Positions 63,781 to 64,000 of a stretch of 64,000 nt of DNA are shown in pieces. Position 1 is the first letter of the stretch. Every line of letters begins with the position of its first letter. Source of the DNA: Lentisphaerota bacterium. Its GTDB lineage: Bacteria > Verrucomicrobiota > Lentisphaeria > Victivallales > Victivallaceae. The stretch is from assembly GCA_017134815.1 (NCBI GenBank), contig CP071032.1:620001-684000 (forward strand), given 5' to 3'. The notes under the pieces were generated by a model, which did not search any database, was not told the DNA's origin, and saw only the letters and a list, made by a program, of their open reading frames with translations. Made by a program: the position numbers and the translations under genes.

Positions 63781-64000
63781 TCGCTCCTGACAATATCAAA
63801 AAATTCCAGCACCGCCTCAGCGGCTGCGGCAACTTCACTCTCAGTATGCGCCATTGAAACAAAGTTCAGCTCGAACTGTGACGGAGAGAAATAGTATCCG
63901 CGTTCCAGCATGTAAGCGTGAAATGCCGCAAATTTCCCAGTATCACAGGTCTTGACGTCATCCATATTATGCAACGGTTTTCTCGCGGTAAAAAATACAG
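63777..64000 (-). CDS. hemL: Glutamate-1-semialdehyde aminotransferase, C-terminal end (5' part outside window)
   Basis: The frame is open to the window edge. The visible tail (VFFTARKPLHNMDDVKTCDT, AAFHAYMLERGYYFSPSQFE, LNFVSMAHTESEV) matches the end of HemL, which makes 5-aminolevulinate, the tetrapyrrole precursor. Its stop overlaps the CobD-CbiP start region by four bases, so tetrapyrrole and cobalamin synthesis are joined in one operon. Confidence 0.88.
   Translation of the reverse strand, partial: VFFTARKPLHNMDDVKTCDTGKFAAFHAYMLERGYYFSPSQFELNFVSMAHTESEVAAAAEAVLEFFDIVRSE

Noticed and set aside
63900-64000. Cobalamin riboswitch for the operon
   Set aside because: The operon's first gene begins outside the window, so its leader cannot be seen.

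Overview
The window looks like a bacterial chromosome segment, most likely from the PVC superphylum and possibly Lentisphaerota. This is an inference. It rests on a small exported protein resembling the exosortase-associated TIGR04073 family, a bacterial GOLPH3-like protein, a very long alpha-2-macroglobulin, a fused CobD-CbiP and HydF, the last suggesting an anaerobe with [FeFe] hydrogenase. No rRNA or ribosomal protein gene is present to fix the taxonomy.

Layout. 1-31.8 kb is dense, moderate-GC core genome. It holds the 3' end of an MTA/purine nucleoside phosphorylase, the TIGR04073-like protein, then a long minus-strand run: alpha-2-macroglobulin, Dus, a sigma-70 factor, PurL, GOLPH3-like protein, PAS histidine kinase, serine dehydratase, MntP, ArgF, ArgD, amidase and ThiD. 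After that come an unknown exported protein, an FMN dioxygenase-like enzyme and the mreC-mreD-PBP2 cell-shape cluster on plus. A sugar epimerase, the PssA-Psd phosphatidylethanolamine pair and a DUF2062 protein follow on minus, and then HydF with an overlapping lipoprotein.

31.9-53.9 kb is an AT-rich accessory island with long intergenic gaps. It contains two decayed copies of a small-gene module, an unknown exported protein, four paralogous exported ~500-residue proteins with two CxxC pairs each and shared leader sequences, a DinB/maleylpyruvate isomerase-fold protein between two inverted leaders, a permuted papain-like protein, a pentapeptide-repeat protein, a DUF1624 membrane acyltransferase-like protein and three tandem orphan substrate-binding proteins. 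A degenerate short repeat, ACTGCTAYCG...TCTGACGTT, lies near both edges, and module-related small genes lie on both sides.

54.0-64.0 kb returns to core genome: a lipoprotein, an aldo/keto reductase, oligoendopeptidase F, and a compact, mostly overlapping minus-strand cobalamin operon (hemL end, cobD-cbiP fusion, cbiB, phosphatase, cobU, cobT, cobS) that covers the aminopropanol arm, adenosylcobyric acid synthesis and nucleotide-loop assembly.

The most novel-looking content is the four-member double-CxxC exported family with its conserved GCTGA/GGGGG leader, and the orphan binding-protein triplet. No function can be assigned to either from sequence alone.
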